DNA of 64,000 bases from Acidobacteriota bacterium. GTDB lineage: Bacteria; Acidobacteriota; Blastocatellia; Pyrinomonadales; Pyrinomonadaceae. Under the pieces are notes generated by a model. It was not told the origin of the DNA and did no database searches. It worked only from the letters and a program-made list of their open reading frames with translations. Position 1 is the stretch's first letter, and each line of letters opens with the position of its first letter. This document shows positions 42,353 through 52,399 of this stretch, in pieces. The position numbers and the translations under genes were made by a program. The stretch is from NCBI GenBank assembly GCA_016703965.1, contig JADJBB010000002.1, forward strand, positions 124,001-188,000, given 5' to 3'.

Positions 42353-43639
42353 TCAGCTCCTTTTTACCTCATCTAGCTTAACTGCAATAAACTCCGCGAT
42401 CTTCGCCGGTTCGTCATCACTGAGAGCCATTCGTTTCGCTCCGATAACGGCGTCGGCGATGGAATCGTTAATGGCCTTGTAGCGGTTGTCTCGAAAGACA
42501 AGGTCGCTAACGACACGGCGTTCGAGACGCTCGCGGCCTTCGTCGGGAGCGTCTTCGTCAGTATCTAGATAATCCGCTGGGACCGTCTGGTTCTTGATGC
42601 GGACGTGAAGGGCATCGGTCAGAGCCTTGGTTTCATCTCGCATTTTCTGCATTTCAAGGAGCGAATTTGGAAAGCCGAGCTGCCCGCGAAGAGCGACCTC
42701 GATGATCGGCCGCGGTTTGCCCGGTTCGGCGATGCGTGCCTCGCGATCGATCAGATCTATTACCCCGGATGTGACCTTTGACGCCTGATCGACGTTATCG
42801 ACATTAAACTTTAGCTGCTGAAACGGCCGGAAATGATAGTCGGTTACGTGTCGGGCCGAAACGTTATTTTCGTCATCGACCTCGACGACGAACGCACCTC
42901 TTGTCTCGCGGAACTCGCTGATATTTGTGATCTCGATCGATCCGGGATTGAACGCCCAGTTGTCGATCTCGTAATGCTTATGAGTATGGCCGAGGCCGAC
43001 GTATTCCACTGCCGATTTCAGTTCTTTAAGAGCTGAAATGGATAACGCCGGGATCGGATGCATCTGATGGCCTTCGACATCGGTGTGGAGGAGTAAGGTG
43101 TGAAAGGCTCCATCGCGGCGATTTTCCATTATTGCCCGCGTGAGCATCGGGATCGCCCAGTTACCTGATGCTCCATACCAGTCCGAACCGAATATCCGAG
43201 CCCGCCCGATGTCGATATAGCCGCCGCGTTTGGTCGCTTCATCCCAGGGGTCGTAGGTAAGAGTGTCGCCCTTGACTGCGTTGTCGGAAGCCGCGATCTT
43301 ACCGGGCTCCAGCAGTTTTATCAGTCCCCAACTCGATAGAGAACGGAGCCAGCTAAAATCGCTGTCGGTATGTTTCTGATCGTGATTACCCTCGATCGAG
43401 ACGACAGGAATTCCGGCTTCACGCATCATTGTGAGGCCTTCGACAGCGTAGTTCATCGTCTCGGGCGGAACTGAACGTTTGTGAAAGAAATCGCCGCACA
43501 TGATGACGAAATCCACCTTCTCGTCGATCGCGTACCGTTTTAAAACATCGATCCACGAGTCAAAAAAATCGCGCGGACTCTCGGGAAGTTGGTATCTCGT
43601 ACATCCCAGATGTACGTCGGCGATATGCAGGAACTTCAT
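42353..43639 (-). CDS. SbcD/Mre11-like metallophosphoesterase (DNA repair exonuclease)
   Basis: A 428-residue protein. The metal-binding motifs of the phosphoesterase fold are complete: FLHIADVHLGC, VIMCGDFFHK, SIEGNHDQKH, and later LLHTDVEG and GLGHTHKH. The overall layout is that of SbcD/Mre11 nucleases, with a C-terminal cap region. The usual partner sbcC is not adjacent, so it may act alone or with a distant partner. It begins 16 bp from a palindromic element. Confidence 0.88.
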   Translation of the reverse strand: MKFLHIADVHLGCTRYQLPESPRDFFDSWIDVLKRYAIDEKVDFVIMCGDFFHKRSVPPETMNYAVEGLTMMREAGIPVVSIEGNHDQKHTDSDFSWLRSLSSWGLIKLLEPGKIAASDNAVKGDTLTYDPWDEATKRGGYIDIGRARIFGSDWYGASGNWAIPMLTRAIMENRRDGAFHTLLLHTDVEGHQMHPIPALSISALKELKSAVEYVGLGHTHKHYEIDNWAFNPGSIEITNISEFRETRGAFVVEVDDENNVSARHVTDYHFRPFQQLKFNVDNVDQASKVTSGVIDLIDREARIAEPGKPRPIIEVALRGQLGFPNSLLEMQKMRDETKALTDALHVRIKNQTVPADYLDTDEDAPDEGRERLERRVVSDLVFRDNRYKAINDSIADAVIGAKRMALSDDEPAKIAEFIAVKLDEVKRS

Positions 43640-43654
43640 AACTAAATTATAAGA

Positions 43655-43764
43655 CTTTTCACCGCAAAGGTGCGAAGCCGCAAAGCGGGCAAAGAATCGG
43701 GAGGGAGTTGTCGCATGCAGATTCTCCTTTGCGTCTTTGCACCTCGCGGGCTTTGCGTTAAAAA
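43655..43764. repeat. Intergenic palindromic element (CGCAAAG type)
   Basis: The arms at 43655-43697 and 43721-43764 are imperfect inverted copies with CGCAAAG repeated two to three times in each arm and an AGAAT/ATTCT inner end. The loop is 23 bases. It fills the divergent gap between the SbcD-like gene and the SDR gene, ending 7 bp before the SDR ATG. Confidence 0.78.
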
Positions 43765-43771
43765 TACTCTT

Positions 43772-44581
43772 ATGGATAGAGTCGTTCTAATTACCGGAGC
43801 ATCGACAGGGATCGGACTTCATACCGCAAAGCTCTTTCAGGCGAAGAGTTGGAAGGTCGCGGCGACAATGCGTTCTCCTGAGAAAGCGGTTGATCTGCAG
43901 AAGATCGTTGATATTGAATGTTTGCGGCTCGATGTTACTGATCCAGAAACCATACGCTCAGCGATCGAAGCTACGTTTGAGAAATTCGGCCGTCTCGATG
44001 CCGTGGTAAATAATGCGGGATACGGACTTATAGGTGCGTTCGAAGCAGCTTCGGCCGAACAGATCGAGCGCCAGTTTGAGACGAATGTATTGGGCTTAAT
44101 GAACGTGTGCCGAGAGATCCTGCCGTATTTTCGTGAACAAAAGCGTGGCACCATCGTTAATATCGCATCGGTCGGCGGCCGTATCACATTTCCGGTATAC
44201 AGCCTTTATCATTCGACCAAATGGGCCGTGGAGGGATTTTCGGAATCGCTTCAATACGAGCTCGCCGAGTTTAACATCCGCGTCAAGATCATCGAACCAG
44301 GACCAATAAAAACAGATTTTTACAGCCGGTCTCAGGACGTAACAAAGAAAGAAGGATTGACTGCCTATGACAGTTTTGTCTCGCGTGCGATCGCGAATAT
44401 GCAGAAGGCTGGCGAGGAAGCTCCGGACGGTGAGATCGTCGCTCAAACGATCTATGAAGCTGTTACCGACGGTTCAAAAAAGCTTCGCTACGGTGTCAAT
44501 ACGAAAGGAATTCTGACATTGCGCCGGCTCTTGCCTGAGCGTTTGTTTTACGCGATAATGAAAAAGATTATTCTAAAATAG
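43772..44581 (+). CDS. Short-chain dehydrogenase/reductase
   Basis: A 269-residue classical SDR. The nucleotide site is TGASTGIG, then NNAGYG, and the catalytic Ser, Tyr and Lys lie in NIASVGGRITFPVYSLYHSTK. The ATG at 43772 is used; the longer frame runs through a palindromic element. The substrate is unknown. It has the length and C-terminal extension seen in many SDRs with lipid or steroid-like substrates, which is only a hint. Confidence 0.92.
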   Translation: MDRVVLITGASTGIGLHTAKLFQAKSWKVAATMRSPEKAVDLQKIVDIECLRLDVTDPETIRSAIEATFEKFGRLDAVVNNAGYGLIGAFEAASAEQIERQFETNVLGLMNVCREILPYFREQKRGTIVNIASVGGRITFPVYSLYHSTKWAVEGFSESLQYELAEFNIRVKIIEPGPIKTDFYSRSQDVTKKEGLTAYDSFVSRAIANMQKAGEEAPDGEIVAQTIYEAVTDGSKKLRYGVNTKGILTLRRLLPERLFYAIMKKIILK

Positions 44582-44694
44582 ATATATGTGCCGAAAAGTG
44601 AGATGATAAGGGCTCATAATCGTACTATTACCCCTCTGAGCCCCAAGGCGATTAGAATTCTGAAGTAGTCTTAGCTGATTTCGGTCGTTTTTGA

Positions 44695-46251
44695 ATGAAG
44701 ATATTACTCTATAACCCGGACAACGGTATAACGCGGAATTTCATGCCGCATCTTTGGATGTTCTTGCTGCAGTCGCTGACTCCGCCGGAACACGAGGTGA
44801 TCTTGATCGACGGCAACGCGAAGGCTATGACGCGGCCGGAGCTCGTCCAATTCTGCAAGGATAACGACATCGGCCTGGTCGGGATCGGAGCGATGACGCG
44901 AATGGTCGCACGTGCATATCTCGTGGCGGATTCACTGCGCGAAGCCGGATTTAAGGTCGTGATGGGCGGGCCGCACGTTACGGAATGTCCGGATGAGGCT
45001 CTTGGTAAAGACGGGGGCCCGCGTCACGCGGATGCCGTTGCTCTCGGTGAAGCTGATGATTACTGGGCTCAGATCGTTGATGACGCAGCCCGTGGTGAAC
45101 TTAAAGAGATCTATCAGCCGGCACTGGATGAAAAGGGCAACGATGTAAAACCAGCATTGGTCGAATACCCGCACATCCCCTGGGAAACGCTTGATCTCGA
45201 TCAATTTTCTCTCGTTCCAAAATTCATGCAGCCGATGCTGTCCAAGATGGGCGAAGGCTGGGGCAAGTTTTTCGTAGTTCCGATCGAGACCGGGCGCGGA
45301 TGTCCATACGGCTGCGAATTCTGCACCGTTACGGGCTTCTTTGGCGATTCGATCCGTTTTAGAACAAATGAGAGCGTCGTCGAGGAACTTCTCCGCTTGA
45401 AAGCGAGAGCGAAGAAAGAGAAAGGCCAGATAGCAGTGTTCTTTATCGACGACAATCTCGCGATCAATAAAAAACGCCTCAAAGGACTGCTTCGCGACAT
45501 GATCGCCGCCGGTGCAACGCTGCCGTGGGTCGCGCAGATCAGTGCGAATTTGCTCGCGGACGAGGAACTCGTCGATCTGATCGCTCAAGCCGGTGGCAGA
45601 TGGGTCTTTATTGGTATGGAATCGATCGATCCGGCCAATATGGCCGACGTTAATAAGAATTTTTCCAAGCCGGAAAATTATCAGGCCGTTTTGGAAGGGC
45701 TACGAAAGCGGAATATATACGCTATCACGTCGTTCATCTTTGGAATGGACAACGACACCCCTGGTGTCGCGAACCGGACGGTTGATGAGATCGAAAGCTG
45801 GGCTCCGGGCCTTCCCGTCTTTGGCCAGTTGACACCGTTCCCTTCGACGCCGCTTTACGACCGTTTGCAAAAAGCAGGACGGCTTTCCCGTCCGAAACAC
45901 TGGCTTGATTTCGCTCCGTTCGTAATGGCCCACGATCCGCTCAAGATGACGATCGAAGACGCGAAGAAAGAGACCTTCGATGCGTGGTCCAGGTCGTACA
46001 GCCCCGAGCGCAACTGGGAGGCTGTCAATGCCATCCGCGAAGCTCCGATCGACGTTCGAATCGGCCACTTGGTGGCAAGATTGTTCTTTAGAGGGATCTA
46101 TTTCCCCCAGATGAGTAAATCCGCGTGGCTCAAGCTCTTGTTCGATAACCGCCGCTCGATCCTGAGTCTCACTGGCGAAGGCATTCGCACGTGGCGGGCC
46201 GCACGCAAACGCCGCCGCCTGAAGGGCAGTGAAGTACAGACGGCTCAGTAA
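44695..46251 (+). CDS. B12-binding-domain radical SAM protein
   Basis: A 518-residue protein. Residues ~1-140 form a B12-binding-like domain (KILLYNPDNG..., VVMGGPHVTECPDEAL). The radical SAM domain begins near residue 195 with ETGRGCPYGCEFCTVTGFFG; the CxxxCxxC motif binds the 4Fe-4S cluster. FIDDNLAINKKR and FIGMESIDPANM are typical downstream motifs. The group includes methyltransferases and cyclases (for example HpnP- or BchE-like), but the reaction here cannot be assigned. It stands alone between two other genes. Confidence 0.9.
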   Translation: MKILLYNPDNGITRNFMPHLWMFLLQSLTPPEHEVILIDGNAKAMTRPELVQFCKDNDIGLVGIGAMTRMVARAYLVADSLREAGFKVVMGGPHVTECPDEALGKDGGPRHADAVALGEADDYWAQIVDDAARGELKEIYQPALDEKGNDVKPALVEYPHIPWETLDLDQFSLVPKFMQPMLSKMGEGWGKFFVVPIETGRGCPYGCEFCTVTGFFGDSIRFRTNESVVEELLRLKARAKKEKGQIAVFFIDDNLAINKKRLKGLLRDMIAAGATLPWVAQISANLLADEELVDLIAQAGGRWVFIGMESIDPANMADVNKNFSKPENYQAVLEGLRKRNIYAITSFIFGMDNDTPGVANRTVDEIESWAPGLPVFGQLTPFPSTPLYDRLQKAGRLSRPKHWLDFAPFVMAHDPLKMTIEDAKKETFDAWSRSYSPERNWEAVNAIREAPIDVRIGHLVARLFFRGIYFPQMSKSAWLKLLFDNRRSILSLTGEGIRTWRAARKRRRLKGSEVQTAQ

Positions 46252-46275
46252 ATTAGACCAGAATTTGTAGGGGAA

Positions 46276-48558
46276 TTAGAAGTTTTGACTTGGCTCGAAA
46301 GTGTCAAGGATAGCGGCTAGTTCCCCTTTTACGCCTATGTCGTCAACGCTGCGGACGTTTTCGGCGAGTGAGGTTGCGAGCATTGTGATCTCAAATCCAT
46401 TACGAACGCCAAGCCTGGCCGCGGGAATGAACAAACGCCGCCCCCAGACGATAAGTTTCTCTCCGTTCTCAGAAGTGCCGCCGCCCTGGAACTTGACCTC
46501 GTAGGCTCGCCAGTTGCCGTTCAACTTTATCTCACCTTCCGAAACCATCTGATAACCCGGCAGTATCTTCTTCAAGGTGTCGTTGGTTTCCTTGACCATT
46601 ACAGGGAATTTTTCAGAATCATCGTTAAAAGTACCCTTGCTCGAATAATAGCTTATGAGCATCTGCTCTTTTAGCTTTCCTTCGGGCGTGACTCGAGAAA
46701 TGTCGAGGAACTTTCCGCGGGAATTAGCTGTGGCTCCGTTCTGGGGGCCGTTTATTTTCCAGTCCTTCGGATAAAAAAGCGTAAACCCGACGAAGTTTCG
46801 CAGTAGGTCACCTTTTAGATTCTCTTTCGTATTCTGATAAAAGATCGAGTTTGGTGGCTGAGATACATTACGCGGCAACGGCGGCATCTCAGTTTCCGGG
46901 GCTGGCGCCGGAGCCTGCGTCGCGTTGTCCGCAGTCTGAACGGGCTGCACGGCCCGATCCTCTACCAACGGTGCATTGTAGATCCAAAAATACCAAACCA
47001 CACCGACCATCGACAGAATCACCAAAGTTGCAACAGCCGCCACTACCTTTTTCCAGGATGACCCTGTCTCGGGCGGTTCCGGCGAACGGTTTCGCCAGCT
47101 AGGCTCTGCCGGAGCATTACTGTTCGGAGACTCCTCAGCGTGTTTTGCCGAGATCGGCTCCAGCGAAACGAAGTTGCCTTTTCTTATCGTATTCTCGACC
47201 GGCGGGGCCTGGTCGTTAGCCGTGTTGGCAGTCTCCGGCTCGGCTTGCGGCCTGATCGGCTCGAGGGCTGCGATCGGCCGCGACGGTTCCGAAAGCGAGG
47301 AAAAAAGAGCGTCACCAAAATCACGAGCCTTTGGAAAACGATCGGAGCCATTGAACGCAAGCGCACGATCGAGGACCTCGTTGACAGAACGCGGCAGGTC
47401 CGGCCGCAGGTCGGTGGGCATCACCGGAAGCCCGGCGCTTTGAAAACGAACTAATTCGCGGGCGGTGGATCCCTCGTACGGCAGCTGGCCGGTGAGCATT
47501 TCGTATGCAACCACGCCCAGCGAATATATATCGCTCGCAACTGTCGCTATTTTACCCTCTAAGACCTCGGGAGCTTTATAGACAATATTGTGTTCATTTG
47601 GATCACCGTTCGACGCTCCGAAGTTCACTACCTTGATCTGCTCGATCTCGCCACATGCGTCAATGATCAGATTCTCCGGCCTTATGTCCCGATGAATGAT
47701 GCCTTCCTGATGAGCCTCGTTCAGGGCACTTGCTGCCTGGCGGATAACACGTGCCGCTCTCTGCGGGGCGAACTGTCCGTGGATGGTCAGAATGTCATTC
47801 ACTGACAGAGCATCCACATACTCGGTCACGAGGAAGTTAGCACCGTTGGCGAACTCGCCGGAGTCTATCAGACGCGCAATATTAGGATGGCTGAAGTGCG
47901 AAAGCGACACTCGTTCCTCGGCCAAAATACTGCTCATGATCTCGTCGTAATCATCCTCGAACAAAATACGAACAAGGACCTTCCGATCCGTGACTATTCG
48001 ATCATCTGCTAAATAGGCAAGCCCCATCTCGTCACCGCCAAGAAATTCGGTAACGTGGTAACGGCCTTTTACTGTACGATCCACCAGATGTTCCGGGTTG
48101 TTCATGTCGAACTCGGCAGCAAAGCCTCGATCTCTGCCCGAATTTGTTAGATCGACATGTCCAGCCGGGATCTCGAACGGCTGCACTTTTCTGGTGACCG
48201 GCCTATCTTCAACCAGCTTCACCGGGATTGGCGTAGCGGACGGCTTAATATCTGACTGCATTGGCTGGATATCCAGATCCAGATCATCGAGTTCAAAAAA
48301 AACAGGTTCAGGTTCAGCCGGACGAATGGTAAACACCGGCTCCCGATTTTCAGTTTGCCCCGTTACAGGCCGTGGGGCGGAAGAAAGGTTTTCGTCCAGA
48401 TCACTGATCGCTTCGATCTTCGGAATAAGATTGGCGAATATGCCGCCTGTTCGGCCGGGAGTTGAACCGGCCGCCTCCGAGACTAAGCGCGAACCATCCG
48501 TCGGGCAAAATCGCCTTGAGCCTTCGTCAAAATTTTCCTTACATTTGGGGCAATACAT
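46276..48558 (-). CDS. Degenerate Ser/Thr kinase-like membrane protein (NFG)
   Basis: A 760-residue protein. Residues 1-22 form a zinc ribbon (MYCPKCKENF, FCPTDG). The kinase fold spans ~163-430: GLAYLADDRI, HRDIRPEN (289-296, Asp291 kept), APEVLEG and DIYSLGVVAYEML. The VAIK lysine is Arg197 and DFG is NFG (312-314), so metal and ATP handling are likely impaired. A membrane helix lies near 520-545, followed by a periplasmic domain (~570-760) of unknown family. It closes an operon with the TPR and PEGA/FGE kinase genes. Confidence 0.87.
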   Translation of the reverse strand: MYCPKCKENFDEGSRRFCPTDGSRLVSEAAGSTPGRTGGIFANLIPKIEAISDLDENLSSAPRPVTGQTENREPVFTIRPAEPEPVFFELDDLDLDIQPMQSDIKPSATPIPVKLVEDRPVTRKVQPFEIPAGHVDLTNSGRDRGFAAEFDMNNPEHLVDRTVKGRYHVTEFLGGDEMGLAYLADDRIVTDRKVLVRILFEDDYDEIMSSILAEERVSLSHFSHPNIARLIDSGEFANGANFLVTEYVDALSVNDILTIHGQFAPQRAARVIRQAASALNEAHQEGIIHRDIRPENLIIDACGEIEQIKVVNFGASNGDPNEHNIVYKAPEVLEGKIATVASDIYSLGVVAYEMLTGQLPYEGSTARELVRFQSAGLPVMPTDLRPDLPRSVNEVLDRALAFNGSDRFPKARDFGDALFSSLSEPSRPIAALEPIRPQAEPETANTANDQAPPVENTIRKGNFVSLEPISAKHAEESPNSNAPAEPSWRNRSPEPPETGSSWKKVVAAVATLVILSMVGVVWYFWIYNAPLVEDRAVQPVQTADNATQAPAPAPETEMPPLPRNVSQPPNSIFYQNTKENLKGDLLRNFVGFTLFYPKDWKINGPQNGATANSRGKFLDISRVTPEGKLKEQMLISYYSSKGTFNDDSEKFPVMVKETNDTLKKILPGYQMVSEGEIKLNGNWRAYEVKFQGGGTSENGEKLIVWGRRLFIPAARLGVRNGFEITMLATSLAENVRSVDDIGVKGELAAILDTFEPSQNF

Positions 48559-48571
48559 TTCTAAAGATCTC

Positions 48572-49988
48572 TTAACCTCGCTGAGCCTTCACTAGCTTGC
48601 TTACAAGCCCCTGATTTTCATTGTCGAGGGCGATCGCCTGCCGGTAGGACCGTTCGGCAGCCTGACGGTTGCCGGCCTTAATAAAACCGTCGCCAACAGC
48701 CTCGAACTGCTGTGATAACCCGCGTTTTTCAAGCGCTGAAACAGTCTTGAGGGCTTCAGTCAACGAACTCTCGGCCATTTCAAATTTCCCTTGACGCGTA
48801 TAAAGGGTGCCTAAAAGACTGTTTGCCGTAAAACCGTTGGGGCTGATGTTCAGATTCGCCCGCAAGACGCGTTCCGCATCGTCGTATTTCCCCTGAGCGG
48901 TCAAAGCCCGGCCAAGCAGCAGCATCGCTGACGGATTTCTGGGATCGCCGTTGAGAGCACTTTGAAGCAGCTTTTCCGACTCGGAATACCGCTGTTCCGA
49001 TTGCATCACCTCAGCGACAAGGATCATTGTTGCCACATCGTTCGACCGCTTGACTGCATCGTCATAAGCCGCCGCAGATTCCTTGGTCAGTCCCCGCCGT
49101 CGCAAAAGACGGCCAAGATGGGCATACGCCGGAGCAAAAGAGGGGCGAAGCTTTATCGCCGTACGGTACGCATTCTCAGTTTCTGCTCCGATCAACCCTC
49201 GCAGTTCCTGTGCAACGCCAAACTGGTCGAATGCCAGAGCATTCGACGGAGCGAGTTGGATCGCCTTTTGAGCGAGCTTTTCCGCTTCTTCGTACCTTTC
49301 CGAAAGGTTCGGGGCAGCAATTGGCTGTGTCAGAACATAACTTAGGGCAACATAAGAAGTAGCATTGTTGGGATCCAACTGAATAGCGGAGCGATAGGCG
49401 TTCTCCGCTTCCTCCCAACGCTGCTGATCGCTGTATAGATTTCCAAGGCCGTAAGTCGCGCGCGAATCCTTTGGTTTCAAGGTTCGAGCCGCCTTGTAAG
49501 ACGTCTCGGCGGCAGAATAATTTCGGTCGTCGCGAGCCTCGTTGCCAGATTCGATCAGATCTTCGAAGCGATCATCACTATTCGTCGGGGCGGCGACAAG
49601 GTTCGGCTTGGCCTTAACTGCCGTGATCTCCACCTTCGAGGGTTGAGCCGATTTGAACTCTGTGTATTTCGCCTTATCGCTTGCAGCGGGTTCTTTTTTC
49701 GGTGGCGTTGTCTTCTTTGCCATATCTGCGGCCGTGGGCTTTGGAGCTGGTTTTACCTTTGAGGTCGAAACTTTCGCTGCAGATCCTTTGGTAGCCGGAG
49801 ATTTGGCGGTCGTTTTTGGTTTTGTGGATTCGGGAGATTTGGCTGCCGGTTTCTTTGTTGTTTTCGGGGCTGTGGTTTTTCCCGAACCGAACAACTTATT
49901 GCTGCTGCCCAGGTCTTGACTCCACGGCCGAAATGGCAAAGATCGTCGCAAATGCCAAGATAATTAGTATCGATCCACCCTTTCTCAT
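48572..49988 (-). CDS. TPR protein with apparent N-terminal frameshift
   Basis: The main frame (from ~49920 to 48572) encodes a Lys/Pro/Ala-rich linker and about eight TPR units (for example RATYGLGNLYSDQQRWEEAE, then SYVALSYVLTQ and later units). No good start exists in that frame. A different frame starting at ATG 49988, after AAGGTG, encodes a typical signal peptide (MRKGGSILIILAFATIFA, ending SAVES) but stops after ~30 residues at 49897. Joining the two needs one skipped base near 49905-49925. The likely product is an exported TPR protein. The break may be a sequencing error or a real mutation. Confidence 0.75.
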
Positions 49989-50007
49989 ACCCGCACCTTT
50001 TGGGAGC

Positions 50008-52233
50008 TTACTTAACCAATCTAAATCCTAGTTGCCCGTCGCGTTTCGCTACCGGGACCTTGATCCGGTAGGCCGAGGTCACGGCATTCGGCCCGGCGAA
50101 AGTATTATTGGCACAGCCGCCACGGACCATGTTCTCAGGCTCCTTGGGCGGCTCTGCCTTGCGGCTTCCCGGATATGGAGCGGCAGGCGACGATGTCCAT
50201 TCAAAAACATTCCCGATCAGATCCTGAACTCCCCAATCATTCGGGCAGGAATTTGTTGCCACTCTGCTCGGGTCTAGGATCGATTTGCCGAGAACCGCGC
50301 ATTCATCCTGAGGTTTATTTCCCCAGGGAAAAAGGTTTCCTTTACTACCATTGCGTGCGGCGAATTCCCATTCGCTCTCCGATGGGAGCCGATACTGAAT
50401 GCCGTCACGTTTCGATCTCCAGGCAATAAAAGCGTTAACGTCTGCAATGTTGACCGATCGGACCGGATATTTTTCCTGACGCGGCGGCGGCGTCTCTTCA
50501 CGCGTCCAATAGATCGGAACTGGCTTATATCCAGTTTCGCTAGTAAAAGCGAAATACTCCTCGTTCGTCACCTCGGTCTTATCCATCGAAAAGGCACTAA
50601 CGGTAACTTCGTGCTCCGGCCGTTCCATTTCGGGCCCGCTATTGCGTCCCATCCTGAACGAGCCTCCCGGGATATCCGCCATATCCGGCGTTATCGACGG
50701 TACCGGCACGGGCGTCGTCGCTGGGGTCGGCGTCGCACTTCCGGGGCCGACGACGGTCTTTCTGTCGAATGCGCCCAGCATATATGCTGCACCTAATCCG
50801 GCAATTCCAATCAGAAAGAGAGCGAATAGTCCACCGATTCCTAAAAGTATCGGTTTTGCAGACGATTTTTTCGGCGGCGGCGTGGTATCGACTTGAACAT
50901 TGAAGCGGCTGGGCGCGTAATCCTGCTGAACCGTCTGTGCCATATCGTCCGCATTTTGCGGCGATGCGGCGATAGTTTTATGAGCGCCGCCAACTGTGAC
51001 GTCGGGCATCGGGATCGCCGTCTTCGAATCTAAAGTTCCCGAACTCAGGTCCGCGATCACCTCGACCGGCCTGCCATCGCATACCACTTCGCTGGTCCAG
51101 TCGCGAAAACCGTTATGCGTGACGCGAAGGCGATGGTTACCGCTTTGGATGCCCTCAATAAGAAGCAGCCCGCTCTCAGCAGAGCGGCCAACCGCGACGT
51201 TGTCAACAAAAACGCTCGACTGCGGCGGCCGCGTCGTTACCTTTAGCGATGAAACCGGCAGCGACGCTGGGGCCGTGTGGATAAACTGAACACCCGGCTT
51301 GATCGCCGCTCGCAATTCCTCGACCAGAACGTCAACTGACTGTGTTCGTTTTTCCGGATCTTTCTGCAGGGTATGCAGAACCGCTGCCTCCAGCTCTGGT
51401 GAGACATGCAGTCCGGCAGCGGCCAGCGTTGGCGGCGGATCCGAGATGTGCTTTTTCATGATCGCCGGGATCGATGAACCCTTAAACGGTACATCGCCTG
51501 TCAGCATCTGATAGAGCATCACCCCGAGAGAATAAATATCCGAACGAGAATCAGGATCTTCGTCCGCCCATTGCTCGGGAGCCATGTAATACGGCGAACC
51601 CATCAGGCCGGTCGTTTGAGCCTGGATAAATGAACCCAGCAACTCGCCTGACTTTATCTTTGCCAGCCCGAAATCCAGTATCTTTACCGCCTGCGACAAG
51701 TTTGGCTTGTCGTTGCAGATCATGATGTTGAGCGGCTTGAGGTCGCGGTGAACAATACCCTGGTGATGTGCGGCTCCGACACCTGCGCAGACGGCGGACA
51801 TCAGTTCGAACGCTCGTTCAGGCGATAAGGACTTTTCGCGCGCAAGTAGATCGTGTAGAGCTTCGCCCTCGACATATTCCATGACGAGGAACGGCAAAGT
51901 TCCGTCGATCACGCCGTAATCGGTAACGCTGACGACGTTTTGATGTCGAATGGCAGCGGCGGCGAGAGCTTCCTGGCGAAATCTGGTGACGAGCTGCGGA
52001 TCATTTCCGACCAGATCGGGCAGGATCACCTTGATCGCGAGTTGAGTTTTGAGATAGGCGTGGCGGGCTTTGTAAACAACGCCCATTCCGCCCTGGCCGA
52101 GGCGGCATTCGAGCTGGTATTTACCCTCTAAAACCGGTTCGCCGCTAATCGTATGCACAGTCGGCATCCCGTCATTCGGACACGTGACAACAGCGTCGGC
52201 GAAACACGTTTTACAAAGCTGACACTCTTTCAT
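50008..52233 (-). CDS. Ser/Thr protein kinase with PEGA and FGE/sulfatase-modifying-factor-like domains
   Basis: A 741-residue protein. An N-terminal zinc ribbon (CQLCKTC, CPNDG) precedes an intact Pkn2-type kinase with GQGGMGVVYKA, Lys68 (LAIKVI), HRDLKPLN (162-169) and DFG (187-189). A PEGA-like region (~325-395, SSVFVDNVAVGRSAESGLLL) follows, then a membrane helix (~465-490). The outside part is formylglycine-generating-enzyme-like (~510-741): IPGGSFRMGRNSGPE, YRLPSESEWEFAARNG, NVFEWTSSP and MVRGGCANNT. The last gives one Cys in the usual active-site area. It starts the kinase operon. Confidence 0.93.
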   Translation of the reverse strand: MKECQLCKTCFADAVVTCPNDGMPTVHTISGEPVLEGKYQLECRLGQGGMGVVYKARHAYLKTQLAIKVILPDLVGNDPQLVTRFRQEALAAAAIRHQNVVSVTDYGVIDGTLPFLVMEYVEGEALHDLLAREKSLSPERAFELMSAVCAGVGAAHHQGIVHRDLKPLNIMICNDKPNLSQAVKILDFGLAKIKSGELLGSFIQAQTTGLMGSPYYMAPEQWADEDPDSRSDIYSLGVMLYQMLTGDVPFKGSSIPAIMKKHISDPPPTLAAAGLHVSPELEAAVLHTLQKDPEKRTQSVDVLVEELRAAIKPGVQFIHTAPASLPVSSLKVTTRPPQSSVFVDNVAVGRSAESGLLLIEGIQSGNHRLRVTHNGFRDWTSEVVCDGRPVEVIADLSSGTLDSKTAIPMPDVTVGGAHKTIAASPQNADDMAQTVQQDYAPSRFNVQVDTTPPPKKSSAKPILLGIGGLFALFLIGIAGLGAAYMLGAFDRKTVVGPGSATPTPATTPVPVPSITPDMADIPGGSFRMGRNSGPEMERPEHEVTVSAFSMDKTEVTNEEYFAFTSETGYKPVPIYWTREETPPPRQEKYPVRSVNIADVNAFIAWRSKRDGIQYRLPSESEWEFAARNGSKGNLFPWGNKPQDECAVLGKSILDPSRVATNSCPNDWGVQDLIGNVFEWTSSPAAPYPGSRKAEPPKEPENMVRGGCANNTFAGPNAVTSAYRIKVPVAKRDGQLGFRLVK

Positions 52234-52399
52234 GCTCGAACTTAGATGGCGGATCTATGGATCGCGGTGCTCAAATTTTAGAAACGGTACCACATGGTTA
52301 AAACTCTAGATTAGCACGCTTTAATTCTAATTTCTTTACAGATCGCAAGCAAGGTTAAACCACGGCGGATCATGGGATGTTCTTTGGTGGTTTTAGCGG

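Noticed and set aside
44609..44644. GGGCTCA/TGAGCCC hairpin after the SDR gene as terminator
   Set aside because: The stem is short, the loop is 20 bases and there is no T-run, so support is too weak.
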